DNA of 64,000 bases from the NCBI GenBank assembly GCA_024743115.1, contig JANSXC010000005.1:62001-126000 (forward strand). Reading direction: 5' to 3'. The notes beneath the pieces are model-generated. The model searched no databases. It saw only the letters and a program-made list of their open reading frames with translations, and was not told the DNA's origin. Below are positions 15,844-24,151 of this stretch, piece by piece. Source of the DNA: a bacterium (lineage in GTDB: Bacteria; Planctomycetota; UBA1135; UBA2386). Position 1 is the first letter of the stretch. Each line of letters opens with the position of its first letter. The position numbers were made by a program, and so were the translations under genes.

Positions 15844-17174
15844 AACTCGAGCTGTCGCAGTCGATCTCGACGTTCACGTTGGCCGCGCTCGTGACCTGCG
15901 GCGCGTCAACGGCCCAACGCGCCCCGACGGTCGTCAGACTCGAGCCCGCCCACATGGCCCGTGACGTGGATGCCAAGAAGGTCGCGGAGCTGGTGGTCGA
16001 GTTCGATCAGGACATGGACCGCAGCGCGTACTCCGTCTGCGGGGGGGGACCGAGTTTTCCGACGGTCGCCGGCGTCACCTGGCGCGACGATCGCACGTTC
16101 GTGTTGCAGGTCACGCTCGAGGAAGACCGCGTCTACTCGATGGACCTGTCCTGCATCGGGGTCAAGGGCTTCTGGTCCAAGGCCGGCGAGCGCCTGGCGC
16201 CGACGCCTTGGCGAATCGCTACCCAAGGACCAAAGATCGATCGCGCCACCGCCGACAAGGTCGCCACCCGACTCTTCATGCTCCTGCGCAATCGCTACTC
16301 GTACCGCGACCGCCTGGGCATCGACTGGTCGGACTTCGAAACGCGATCGTACGACGAACTCATCGGCCAGACGAGCATGGCGGCACTCGCGCTGACGATC
16401 AGCGAGACCCTCGTCGTGCCGCAGGATCCGCACGTGGCGGTCCGCTGGCTCGAAGCCCAGGTGCCGACGTTTCAGCGCGAAGCCCGCAGCAACTTCGACA
16501 TCGCCGGCGTTCGGAAGCTGCTGCCCGACCTCCAGCCCGTTGGCCGCACCGGCATGTCGGCGCGCACGAAGGACGGCTACGGCTATCTCTTCATCGGCTC
16601 GTTCTCGCGCGACAAACGGCGCGACTTCGAACTCTGCATCCGCGCGCTGCGCCGGATGCTCGACTGCAAGGGACTCGTGATCGACGTTCGCGAGAATGGC
16701 GGCGGCGACGAGAATCTCGCGCGCCGGCTCGCGGGATTCTTCGTCGAACGTCAGAAGACCTACGCAGCCCATCGCTACCGCGATCCACGCGCGCCGGGCG
16801 GCTTCGGCCCCAAGCAACTGCGCACGCTGCGGCCCAACGCCGCACCCGACATCTATCGCGGCCCCGTCGCCGTGTTGATGGGGCCGGCCAACATGTCGAG
16901 CTGCGAGGCGTTCCTGCTCATGATGAAGCAGGTCGATCGCGCGCATCTCGTCGGGTCGACATCCTACGGCAGCTCCGGCAACCCCAAACCGCACGCGATC
17001 GCTCCTGGCTTGACGGTCCTGCTGCCGAGCTGGCAGGCGCTGCGCGCCGACGGCACGCCGTTCGAAGGGGAAGGCATCCAGCCGACGGCGCCCATCGAGA
17101 TCCCGGAACACATGCTCGGCGTCGGCGACCCGGTGCTCGAGGAGGCGCTGACGCTGCTTCGCAAGCCGCGGTGA
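15840..17174 (+). CDS. secreted S41-family peptidase
   Basis: 444 residues with a signal peptide (cleavage likely after STAQ, residue 26), an Ig-like N-terminal domain (VVEFDQDMDRSAYSV) and a C-terminal-processing-peptidase fold. Elements of the S41 site are visible: VIDVRENGGGDE, then MGPANMSSCEAF with the presumed nucleophile Ser353 and Glu356, and GSTSYGSSGNP. There is no clear PDZ domain. It overlaps the transglutaminase by four bases (ATGA) and ends the operon, 20 bases from a convergent gene. An 8-G tract at 16041-16048 encodes Gly68-Gly70. Confidence 0.85.
   Translation: MKLELSQSISTFTLAALVTCGASTAQRAPTVVRLEPAHMARDVDAKKVAELVVEFDQDMDRSAYSVCGGGPSFPTVAGVTWRDDRTFVLQVTLEEDRVYSMDLSCIGVKGFWSKAGERLAPTPWRIATQGPKIDRATADKVATRLFMLLRNRYSYRDRLGIDWSDFETRSYDELIGQTSMAALALTISETLVVPQDPHVAVRWLEAQVPTFQREARSNFDIAGVRKLLPDLQPVGRTGMSARTKDGYGYLFIGSFSRDKRRDFELCIRALRRMLDCKGLVIDVRENGGGDENLARRLAGFFVERQKTYAAHRYRDPRAPGGFGPKQLRTLRPNAAPDIYRGPVAVLMGPANMSSCEAFLLMMKQVDRAHLVGSTSYGSSGNPKPHAIAPGLTVLLPSWQALRADGTPFEGEGIQPTAPIEIPEHMLGVGDPVLEEALTLLRKPR
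16041..16048 (+). repeat. G8 homopolymer inside the S41 peptidase gene
   Basis: Eight consecutive G encode part of CGGGP near the N-terminus. The frame is intact here. Such tracts are prone to slippage, and a one-base change would truncate the protease early. Confidence 0.9.
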
Positions 17175-17193
17175 ACCAGCGCGGCAGCGCGGC

Positions 17194-18645
17194 TCACTGG
17201 TCCGCGAGCACCGCAGCCGCGTAGGCCACCACCGCGGCGCCGAGCGCGAGCTCGCGTTCGTTGACGGCCGCGAGATCGTCGACCGCCGTGTGGTGGTAGT
17301 CGAAGTAGCGGTTGCCATCGACCCACAGCCCGAAGCACGGCACGCCACGCGCATGCAGCACGCTGATATCCGCACCGCCCGCACCGGCGCCCTTCAGGAA
17401 CATGCCCGCGTGCAGTTGATCGAGCGGCTCGAACAAGCGCTCGATGCGGTCCGCTTCCGCGCCGCGCAGCGAACACGAGAATCCCATCGGTCGGAAGCCG
17501 CCGGAGTCGGTCTCGAGCGCGGCGACGTGCTTCTTGATCTCCCCTTCGTGGGCCGCGGCGTAGGCCCGCGCGCCGCGCAACCCGTTCTCTTCGTTGGCGA
17601 ACAAGACGACCCGAATGGTGCGCTTCGGCCGCCACCCGATCGCCTTCAACAACCGAATCGCCTCGAGGCAGTGCACGCAACCGGCGCCATCGTCGTGCGC
17701 GCCGGTCCCGAGATCCCAGGCGTCGAGATGGCCGCCGATCACGACGATCTCGTCCGGGCGCTCGCTACCGCGATACTCACCGATCACGTTGTGACCCTGG
17801 GTGTCCGGCAACGTCTCGCAGCCTAGTTCGAGCCGTACGCGCACAGGTCCTTCTTTCAGCATCGCGGACAGCGCCTCGGCGTCGACCGTCGCTACCGCGG
17901 CGGCGGGCACCTTGGCGACCCCGTCCGCGTAGCGCATCGCGCCCGTGTGCGGATGCTCGTCGATCGTGGTCGTCATCGAACGCACGAGCGCCGCGACGCC
18001 ACCGGCCTTGGCGGCCTCGACCGCGCCGTTCGTCCGCTGCGGCACGGCCGCGCCGTAAGCCCGCCCCGTGCGACGGAAGATGCGAGGCATCGGCCGGTTG
18101 AAGAACACGATCTTCCCCTTCGCCGCGTCACCTAGTTCGCGCAGTTGCTCGAACGTGCGCACTTCGATGATCTCGGCCTCGATGCCACCAGCCGGCGTCG
18201 GCACGCTGCTGCCCAGCGCCGTGACCCGCAGCGGCATGGCCCGCGGCGAGGTCGTCGCTGAGACCTCGGTCCCACGCCGCCAGTTGGGCACCATCACCGG
18301 CTCGGCGACGACCCGATCGAAACCGATCGCGAGCATCTGCTCCATCGCCCAGTTCTCGGCGGACTTCATGCCCGGCGAACCCGCGAGCCGGCGCGGTGCC
18401 GCCGTGACGAGCGCACGCAGGGTCACGATCGCGGCGTTGTCCTCGAGCGCCAGCTTCTCGAGCTCGAGACAGCGCTTCGCCAGCTCCGTCGATGGTTCGA
18501 CGTCGACCGGCGCGGCCGCGATCGGTCGCGACGGCTCGTCCGTTGCCGCCGAGCGACAGCCGGCCGCCAGAACGGCGGCCATAGCGACTACCCCCAGAAC
18601 GACCATCGCCAGCGGCCTCGTGCCGGCAGCCGTGGACCGGTTCAT
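17194..18645 (-). CDS. M28-family metallopeptidase lipoprotein
   Basis: 483-residue zinc aminopeptidase/carboxypeptidase-Q-like protein with a lipobox (AVLAAGC), so predicted to be membrane-anchored and periplasmic. The co-catalytic site residues follow the M28 order: IGGHLDAWDLGTGAHDDGAG (His, Asp), FANEENGLRG (Glu-Glu), ETDSGG (Asp) and DYHHTAVDD (His). The PA-like insert FEQLRELGDAAKGKIVFFNRP precedes the catalytic part. ATG 18645 overlaps the upstream hydratase stop by four bases (ATGA), preferred to GTG 18654. Converges with the S41 gene. Confidence 0.9.
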   Translation of the reverse strand: MNRSTAAGTRPLAMVVLGVVAMAAVLAAGCRSAATDEPSRPIAAAPVDVEPSTELAKRCLELEKLALEDNAAIVTLRALVTAAPRRLAGSPGMKSAENWAMEQMLAIGFDRVVAEPVMVPNWRRGTEVSATTSPRAMPLRVTALGSSVPTPAGGIEAEIIEVRTFEQLRELGDAAKGKIVFFNRPMPRIFRRTGRAYGAAVPQRTNGAVEAAKAGGVAALVRSMTTTIDEHPHTGAMRYADGVAKVPAAAVATVDAEALSAMLKEGPVRVRLELGCETLPDTQGHNVIGEYRGSERPDEIVVIGGHLDAWDLGTGAHDDGAGCVHCLEAIRLLKAIGWRPKRTIRVVLFANEENGLRGARAYAAAHEGEIKKHVAALETDSGGFRPMGFSCSLRGAEADRIERLFEPLDQLHAGMFLKGAGAGGADISVLHARGVPCFGLWVDGNRYFDYHHTAVDDLAAVNERELALGAAVVAYAAAVLADQ

Positions 18646-19427
18646 CGAATCCACCCCGCCTTGCGCTTCTCGAGGAACGCAGCGAAGCCTTCCTTGGCCT
18701 CCGGCGTCGCGCGCAGCTCGGCAATCCAGTTGGAAGTCACAGGGATCGCGTCCTCGAGCGTCTTGCCGTCGACGGCTCGGATCAGTTCTTTGGCACTCGC
18801 GACCGCGGCGGGACCCGCCGTGAGCAGTTCACCGACGGCCTGATCGACCGCCGCGTCGAGCTGCTCGACCGCCACTGCCCGGTGCACGAGACCGATCCGC
18901 TGCGCCTCACGCCCATCGAAGCGTTCACCAGTGAGGAACAGCGCACGAGCCCGACCCGCACCGATCTTCTGCATGACGAACGGCGAGATCACCGCGGGCA
19001 CGATGCCGAGCTTCACCTCCGTGAGCCCGAACATGCAGTCTTCGGTCGCGATCGCCATGTCGACCGCCGCAGTCAGTCCCGTGCCGCCACCGAGCGCGTG
19101 GCCGTGGATCCGTCCGACCACGGGCTTCTTGCAGCGGGCGATCGTCAGGAACGTGCGAGCCATGTGATCCGCGGACTTCGCGTTCTCGTCCTTCGGCAGG
19201 TCGGCCTGCTCCCGCATCCACCCGAGGTCGGCGCCCGCCGAGAAGCTCTTGCCGTTGCCGGACAACACGACGACGCGCGCCTCGTCGTCGTCATCCGCCG
19301 CACGGAACGCGACCTGCAACTCGTCGACGACCACGCCATTGAACGCATTGCGGACGTCCGGTCGATTGAGTCGAACGTGGAGAACGGGGCCATCGCGGCT
19401 GACTTCGAGGGTCTCGTAGGTGGTCAT
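18642..19427 (-). CDS. enoyl-CoA hydratase, methylglutaconyl-CoA hydratase-like
   Basis: Crotonase-fold enzyme of 261 residues. The oxyanion segments are FSAGADLGWM and HGHALGGGTGLTAAVDMAIA. The sequence DLGWMREQADLPKDENAKSADHMARTF and the GIVPAVISPFV stretch resemble the LiuC group that hydrates 3-methylglutaconyl-CoA in leucine breakdown; a methylcrotonyl-CoA carboxylase beta subunit gene at 35.4-37.0 kb fits the same pathway. ATG 19427 is chosen because the conserved strand starts there. The substrate assignment is inference. Confidence 0.88.
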   Translation of the reverse strand: MTTYETLEVSRDGPVLHVRLNRPDVRNAFNGVVVDELQVAFRAADDDDEARVVVLSGNGKSFSAGADLGWMREQADLPKDENAKSADHMARTFLTIARCKKPVVGRIHGHALGGGTGLTAAVDMAIATEDCMFGLTEVKLGIVPAVISPFVMQKIGAGRARALFLTGERFDGREAQRIGLVHRAVAVEQLDAAVDQAVGELLTAGPAAVASAKELIRAVDGKTLEDAIPVTSNWIAELRATPEAKEGFAAFLEKRKAGWIR

Positions 19428-19562
19428 GTCTTGGCGAAGAGCGTCCGGGCCGGACGCCGCCGTGTCCACAACCGAAACCTCAGCCCCCACTGCGATTGTC
19501 CCCACGCGTCCCTCTGGACGCCCGGGCTCCCGAATGCGACAACCGGGTGCGTGCCCCCCGCC

Positions 19563-20414
19563 ATGCGATTGCTGCTGGCCGGCGCGTTGTTCGCCACGGG
19601 CGGCGCGCTCATCAAGAGCTGTGACTTCCCGTCGCTACAGCGCGCGGGCCTGCGCGCGCTCATCGCGGCAATCACGCTCTTCGCCTTGCTGCCCGACGCC
19701 AGGCGCCGGCCGGGGCGCAGCACCTGGCTGCTCGCACTGCCCTACTTCTGCGCCACGTGCTTCTTCGTTGTCGCGAACACGCTGACCACGGCCGCCAACA
19801 CCATCTTCCTCCAGGCCACCGCGCCGCTCTGGGTCGCGATGCTGAGCCCCGTCCTCCTGCGCGAGCCCCCGACGCGCCGCGACGTACTCGCGATGGTCGG
19901 CATCATGCTGGGGATGACGCTGTTCTTCCTCGCGCCCGCGAACGCCAGCTCGACCGCGCCGTCACCCCGAATCGGCGACATGTTCGCCGCCGCATCAGGG
20001 CTCGGGTTCGGCGTGCTCCTGCTCGGCATGCGCTGGCTCTCCCGCCACGGCGGCTCGGATGCCCCGGTCGCGATCGCCTGGGGCAATGCGATCACGGCCC
20101 CGCTCGCGTTCGCCCTCATGCCGCTCGTCGGGCAGACCCCCGTGCTCGGCGACAGAGGGGACTGGCTCACCATCACATACCTTGGAACCATCCAGGTCGG
20201 CCTCGCCTACGTGCTGCTGCTGCGCGCGACACCCCACGTGAGCGCAGTGACCGCCAGCCTGCTGCTCATGATCGAGCCGGCGCTGAACCCCGTGATCGCG
20301 TTTGCGGTGCACGGCGAATCGCCGCACTGGCTCGTGCTGCTCGGCGGCACACTGATCGTGGCCGCCGTTGCACTGAGCAGCCTGATCAAGCGAGGTACAC
20401 GGCCCACCAAGTGA
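19563..20414 (+). CDS. EamA/DMT-family transporter
   Basis: 283 residues with about ten transmembrane helices arranged as two EamA halves, each with the characteristic pattern (FLQATAPLWVAMLSPVLLREPPTRRDVLAM in the first, LLLMIEPALNPVIAFAVHGESPHW in the second). Predicted inner-membrane exporter or permease of the drug/metabolite superfamily; substrate unknown. ATG 19563 begins directly with a membrane helix, and the open frame further upstream lies antisense to the hydratase gene. Confidence 0.9.
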   Translation: MRLLLAGALFATGGALIKSCDFPSLQRAGLRALIAAITLFALLPDARRRPGRSTWLLALPYFCATCFFVVANTLTTAANTIFLQATAPLWVAMLSPVLLREPPTRRDVLAMVGIMLGMTLFFLAPANASSTAPSPRIGDMFAAASGLGFGVLLLGMRWLSRHGGSDAPVAIAWGNAITAPLAFALMPLVGQTPVLGDRGDWLTITYLGTIQVGLAYVLLLRATPHVSAVTASLLLMIEPALNPVIAFAVHGESPHWLVLLGGTLIVAAVALSSLIKRGTRPTK

Positions 20415-20497
20415 CATGACGGCCTGGCATGGCCACGCCGATCGACGCTGGCCTGCAACACGACTCGGTCCAGCAGTGGTAGCATCGCTTGCGAGTC

Positions 20498-21544
20498 ATG
20501 GAACAGGGACAACAACCAGAACCTGCCGTAACCAGGGCACCCAAGTGCGCCCCCGGCAGCATCACCGCAACGTCGAACTCAGGTCGCAAGACCCAACTCG
20601 CGCTCGATGAGTTGGTCGAAGAACTCGACCTGGCTCTGACCGAACACGGCGATCTCGACAAGTCGCCGCGCGCCGCCCGCCTGCTGGGCACCCTGGTAGC
20701 GGCTCACCGGCATCGATTGAACGTCTTCGGCAACCGCTACTCTCGCGTCACCGAAGCAGCGTTGTTTCGGATGCTCCACTCCCATCCGGACTTCACGCCG
20801 GACCACCTGCGCGGCGGTACGTTCGTCGACCTGGGCTGCGGTGGATTGAACCCGCTCGCAGGCCTGCTCGTGCTCCTCGGCGCGGGCGCGAGCCGTGGCA
20901 TCGGAATCGACCTCGAGCCAGTCGCCAACGAGCCGACGGCGATTCGCGCACTCGCCAAGACGGCAATCGAGCTGATCGCCGAGCCATCGTTCTACCTCGG
21001 CAACTTCCCGATCGCCGGCGAAGAGGTGCGACGGAACCTCAGGCGCTTCGACATCCGGGCCGTCGACCAGGCCCGGCGCGAGGCGCTGGCCGACTGCGGC
21101 CTCGAGTTCAGGAACACGTCGGCGGAAGCCACGGGCATCGAAGACGGCACGGTCGACGGCATCTGCAGCGCTTCGTTCCTGGAGCACGTACCCGACCTCG
21201 ATTCGGTCCTGGCCGAGACCGCGCGCATCACGCGCCGCGGTGGACTCGGGTCGCACCGCATCGACGGCGTCGATCATCGCAGCTACGGGCAACCCGGCAT
21301 CGGCCCGCTCGACTTCCTCCAGGAAGAGTCCGACGCGCCAATCGTCTTCAGCTGCAACCGGATTCGACCGACGGAGATGCCCGCGAAGTTCGAGCAACAC
21401 GGTTTCGAGGTTCGCGACTTCGCCGTGCTCCACCGCGAACCGGTCACGGCCGAACAACGCGCCGAGTTCGTCGAACCCTACCGTTCGATGACGCTGGACG
21501 ATCTCGCCATCCTCGGCGCGAGAATCTCGGTCGTGCGGCGCTGA
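20498..21544 (+). CDS. SAM-dependent methyltransferase
   Basis: 348-residue class I methyltransferase. Motif I is FVDLGCGGLNPL, the acidic residue after strand 2 lies in GIGIDLEP, and motif IV is VDGICSASFLEHVPDLDSVLAETARITRRGG. An insertion of about 60 residues between strands 2 and 4 (LAKTAIELIAEPSFYLGNFPIAGEEVRRNLRRFD) is unusual. ATG 20498 is preferred to the in-frame TTG 20489. Acceptor unknown; the lone position, convergent with the ankyrin gene, gives no hint. Confidence 0.85.
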   Translation: MEQGQQPEPAVTRAPKCAPGSITATSNSGRKTQLALDELVEELDLALTEHGDLDKSPRAARLLGTLVAAHRHRLNVFGNRYSRVTEAALFRMLHSHPDFTPDHLRGGTFVDLGCGGLNPLAGLLVLLGAGASRGIGIDLEPVANEPTAIRALAKTAIELIAEPSFYLGNFPIAGEEVRRNLRRFDIRAVDQARREALADCGLEFRNTSAEATGIEDGTVDGICSASFLEHVPDLDSVLAETARITRRGGLGSHRIDGVDHRSYGQPGIGPLDFLQEESDAPIVFSCNRIRPTEMPAKFEQHGFEVRDFAVLHREPVTAEQRAEFVEPYRSMTLDDLAILGARISVVRR

Positions 21545-21571
21545 GACCGTCTCGATTTGGCGCGGCAGGAC

Positions 21572-22675
21572 TCACGACAGCAGGTCCCGCACGGCACGGG
21601 CGTCGCGCTTCTTGCTGCGGGAGGCCAAGAGCTCGACCGTTTGGCCCAATCCGTTCTCACGCGCCAGGTCGGCACCGAGTTCCAGCAGCCTCTGCGTCGC
21701 GGCAATCCGACCCGCGCGCACCGCGTCGAACAACGGGGTCTCGCCGCGCCTATCGCCGACTTCGAGATCGGCACCGGCTGCGACCAGAACGTCGATCGCC
21801 GCCACGAAGTTCGCCTGCGCCGCGCGGTGGAGCGCGGTCTTGCCCTTGTGATCCGTGACGTCGACCCGCGCCCCGAGGGCGAGCAGCTCCGTGACCCGCT
21901 CGACGTCCTCGGCCGCGTTGTGATTGCCGCGGCAGGCCTCCACGAGCGGCGGAAACCCGAGGCGATCCGGCGCGTTCCAATCGGCCTCGTAGCCGTAGCG
22001 CGCGAGAATCGTCACCCAGCGCGGCTCACGACACGCTTCGTTGGCATCACCCGGTCGCGGTCGTGCACCGCGCTCGAGTAACAGTCGCGCGAACCGTTCG
22101 TCGTCGGATCCGAGTGCCCACGCGAGCATTCGCTCGGCGTCATCCGTGGCCGACGCACCGCATTCCAGCAACCACTCGAAGACCTCGAAGTGCGCGCCGG
22201 CGAGCGCATGGTGGAGCGGCCGCTCGGGAACCGGCGAATGGGTCACGACCGGCGCGTCGATGATGGTCGAGTCGGCGGCAGCGAGGGCGCGGGCCCGCTC
22301 GAAGTCGCCGAGGAAGCACGCCGCCTCGAAGCCGAACGCAGCCCCCAGCTCGACCAGTGCGTCGGCCGTCCGCCGCTTCTTGCGAAACTTCGCGATGCAC
22401 CACGGCGAAACCTCGACCGACGTCTCGCGGAAGTAGCAACCGCGAGCCTCGAGATCGGCCCCCGCCGCAGCCAGCCACTGCACGAGTTCGGTCCGTCCCT
22501 TCCGAGCAGCCTCCCACAGCACCGTGCGACCGTGCGGACCAATCGCCCGCAGGAAGCGCGGCTCCGCCGCGAGATAGTGTTCGACCGCAGCGATGTCACC
22601 GCGCCCGGCGGCCGGCAGGACCAGTTCGAGGAAGTCGCGCGACCGACCGGTCAGAGGTTCGATCGCGCGGCTCAT
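21572..22675 (-). CDS. ankyrin-repeat protein
   Basis: 367 residues composed mostly of ankyrin repeats; clear units are GRTVLWEAARKGRTELVQWLAAAGADLEAR, ERPLHHALAGAHFEVFEWLLECGASAT, KGKTALHRAAQANFVAAIDVLVAAGADLEV and GETPLFDAVRAGRIAATQRLLELGADLA. There is no signal peptide or enzymatic domain, so a cytoplasmic protein-binding scaffold is likely. ATG 22675 is preceded by GGAAGGG. The start codon lies only 24 bases from the divergent C25-like gene. Confidence 0.88.
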   Translation of the reverse strand: MSRAIEPLTGRSRDFLELVLPAAGRGDIAAVEHYLAAEPRFLRAIGPHGRTVLWEAARKGRTELVQWLAAAGADLEARGCYFRETSVEVSPWCIAKFRKKRRTADALVELGAAFGFEAACFLGDFERARALAAADSTIIDAPVVTHSPVPERPLHHALAGAHFEVFEWLLECGASATDDAERMLAWALGSDDERFARLLLERGARPRPGDANEACREPRWVTILARYGYEADWNAPDRLGFPPLVEACRGNHNAAEDVERVTELLALGARVDVTDHKGKTALHRAAQANFVAAIDVLVAAGADLEVGDRRGETPLFDAVRAGRIAATQRLLELGADLARENGLGQTVELLASRSKKRDARAVRDLLS

Positions 22676-22699
22676 CGCCCTTCCACTACAGTTTCCGTC

Positions 22700-24064
22700 A
22701 TGCGTCGTGCGGTCGTCTCCGGTCACCTGTTGCTCGCCCTGATCCTACTCGGTGCGATCGCGTCGGGCTGCGTCTCGCGAATCGGACAGGTCGAACGATA
22801 CGCCGCGCTGGCGCCGACGCGCTACGTCGTCGTCCTGCCCGCACAACGAGCCTCGTGGCCGTGCGTGCAACGCTTCCTCGCGTGGAAGAGCGCCCAGGGC
22901 TACGCGGTCGAGACCGTGACGATTCCGCAGGGCGGCACACGCTCCAGCCGATTCACGGCCGTGAGCGAAGCACTCGAACGCCGGCGGCCGAAAGCCGGCG
23001 AGTGCGCGTACGTGCTGCTACTCGCCACGCCACGACAGCTTCCCATGGGCGCGTGGAAGCTTCACGAGGACGAACGGGGCACGCTGTCCGATTGGCCGCT
23101 ACTCGCGGGCGTGCGCGACCGCCACGAGGTTCTCGAAGACGTCGACTGGCTCGATACGGCGCGATATCCGCAGCGCTGGATTCCCGGCCGCATTCCGTTC
23201 GGCTCGTACCGCACCGTCGCCGCCGCCTTGCGCGCGGCCGAACGCTACGCGGCGCGATCGACGCGAGCGGAACGCTCGGCACTGCTCGGTGCCGAACGCT
23301 TTGGCGTCCCGTTCGACTCGTCGCTCATCCTGGATGCGGTGCGCGAAACGTTGCGCGAGGGCTGCTGGGACACTCGGCTACTGTCCGAGGACGTTCCCCG
23401 CGACGCTCCGATCGCGGGGCATATCGAACGCATCGAGAGGCTCGGCAAGACCGTCTTTGCCAGCGAAGCCACCATCAACTTCACGTTCCTGCGCGAATGG
23501 GCCACAGCGGTCCCGGACCTCGTCTACGTCATCGCCCATTCGACCCTGCTCACGATCGAGTCGGAGGTCGGCCAAGACCGGTGGTTCGGCATCGGCAAGC
23601 GGGCGATCGATCCGATCAGCTACCTGGTGTATCGCGCCGGCGGTCACTCACGCGCGAAGGCGCCGAAGACGCCGAGTTCACCCGCCATTCTCGTCGCGAC
23701 CGGCTGCCAGGTCGCCCGTCCCGACAATCGCCTGATCGACGCGCTGTTCCGCGACGGCTGGATCGCCGGCTACTGCGGCAGCACGACCGACACGGGGCCA
23801 CTGCCGCCAGCAGCAGCGGTTCGGGCCGAGCTCCGGTTGCCCTATTACCTGGCCCGCGGGCTGCCGATCGGAGTCGCAATGCTCGCGACGGCCGATGCGT
23901 ATCTCACCGAATCGGCCTGGGACCCACTCACGACCCTGCTCCGCCCCTGGGCCGAGCCGATGCGCCGACAGAACGTCCTGAGTTGGGTGTTCTACGGCGA
24001 TCCATCCCTGCAACTCGCGAACCGGGATCGCTTTCACCCGCACGGGCCGCTGCGACCGAAGTGA
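22700..24064 (+). CDS. C25 (gingipain-like) peptidase-fold lipoprotein
   Basis: 454 residues with a lipobox (GAIASGC), so probably an outer-surface or periplasmic lipoprotein. The pattern RYVVVLPA...FLAWKSAQGYAVETVTI and, later, WIPGRIPFGS followed by ILVATGCQVARPDNRLIDALF and GWIAGYCGSTT follow the layout of gingipain-type C25 cysteine peptidases, in which the Cys of ATxC is the nucleophile. The catalytic His would be in VYVIAHST rather than the usual GHG. It lacks the propeptide and C-terminal modules of gingipains. Assignment to the family is from pattern alone and should be checked by structure prediction. Confidence 0.6.
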   Translation: MRRAVVSGHLLLALILLGAIASGCVSRIGQVERYAALAPTRYVVVLPAQRASWPCVQRFLAWKSAQGYAVETVTIPQGGTRSSRFTAVSEALERRRPKAGECAYVLLLATPRQLPMGAWKLHEDERGTLSDWPLLAGVRDRHEVLEDVDWLDTARYPQRWIPGRIPFGSYRTVAAALRAAERYAARSTRAERSALLGAERFGVPFDSSLILDAVRETLREGCWDTRLLSEDVPRDAPIAGHIERIERLGKTVFASEATINFTFLREWATAVPDLVYVIAHSTLLTIESEVGQDRWFGIGKRAIDPISYLVYRAGGHSRAKAPKTPSSPAILVATGCQVARPDNRLIDALFRDGWIAGYCGSTTDTGPLPPAAAVRAELRLPYYLARGLPIGVAMLATADAYLTESAWDPLTTLLRPWAEPMRRQNVLSWVFYGDPSLQLANRDRFHPHGPLRPK

Positions 24065-24151
24065 TCGGACGGCTTCTCCAACCGGTAGGGAATGGGCACC
24101 GCCGAGGGTTGAGCGCCCGGCCATCGACCGCACCTCGAATGGGCCTTACCC

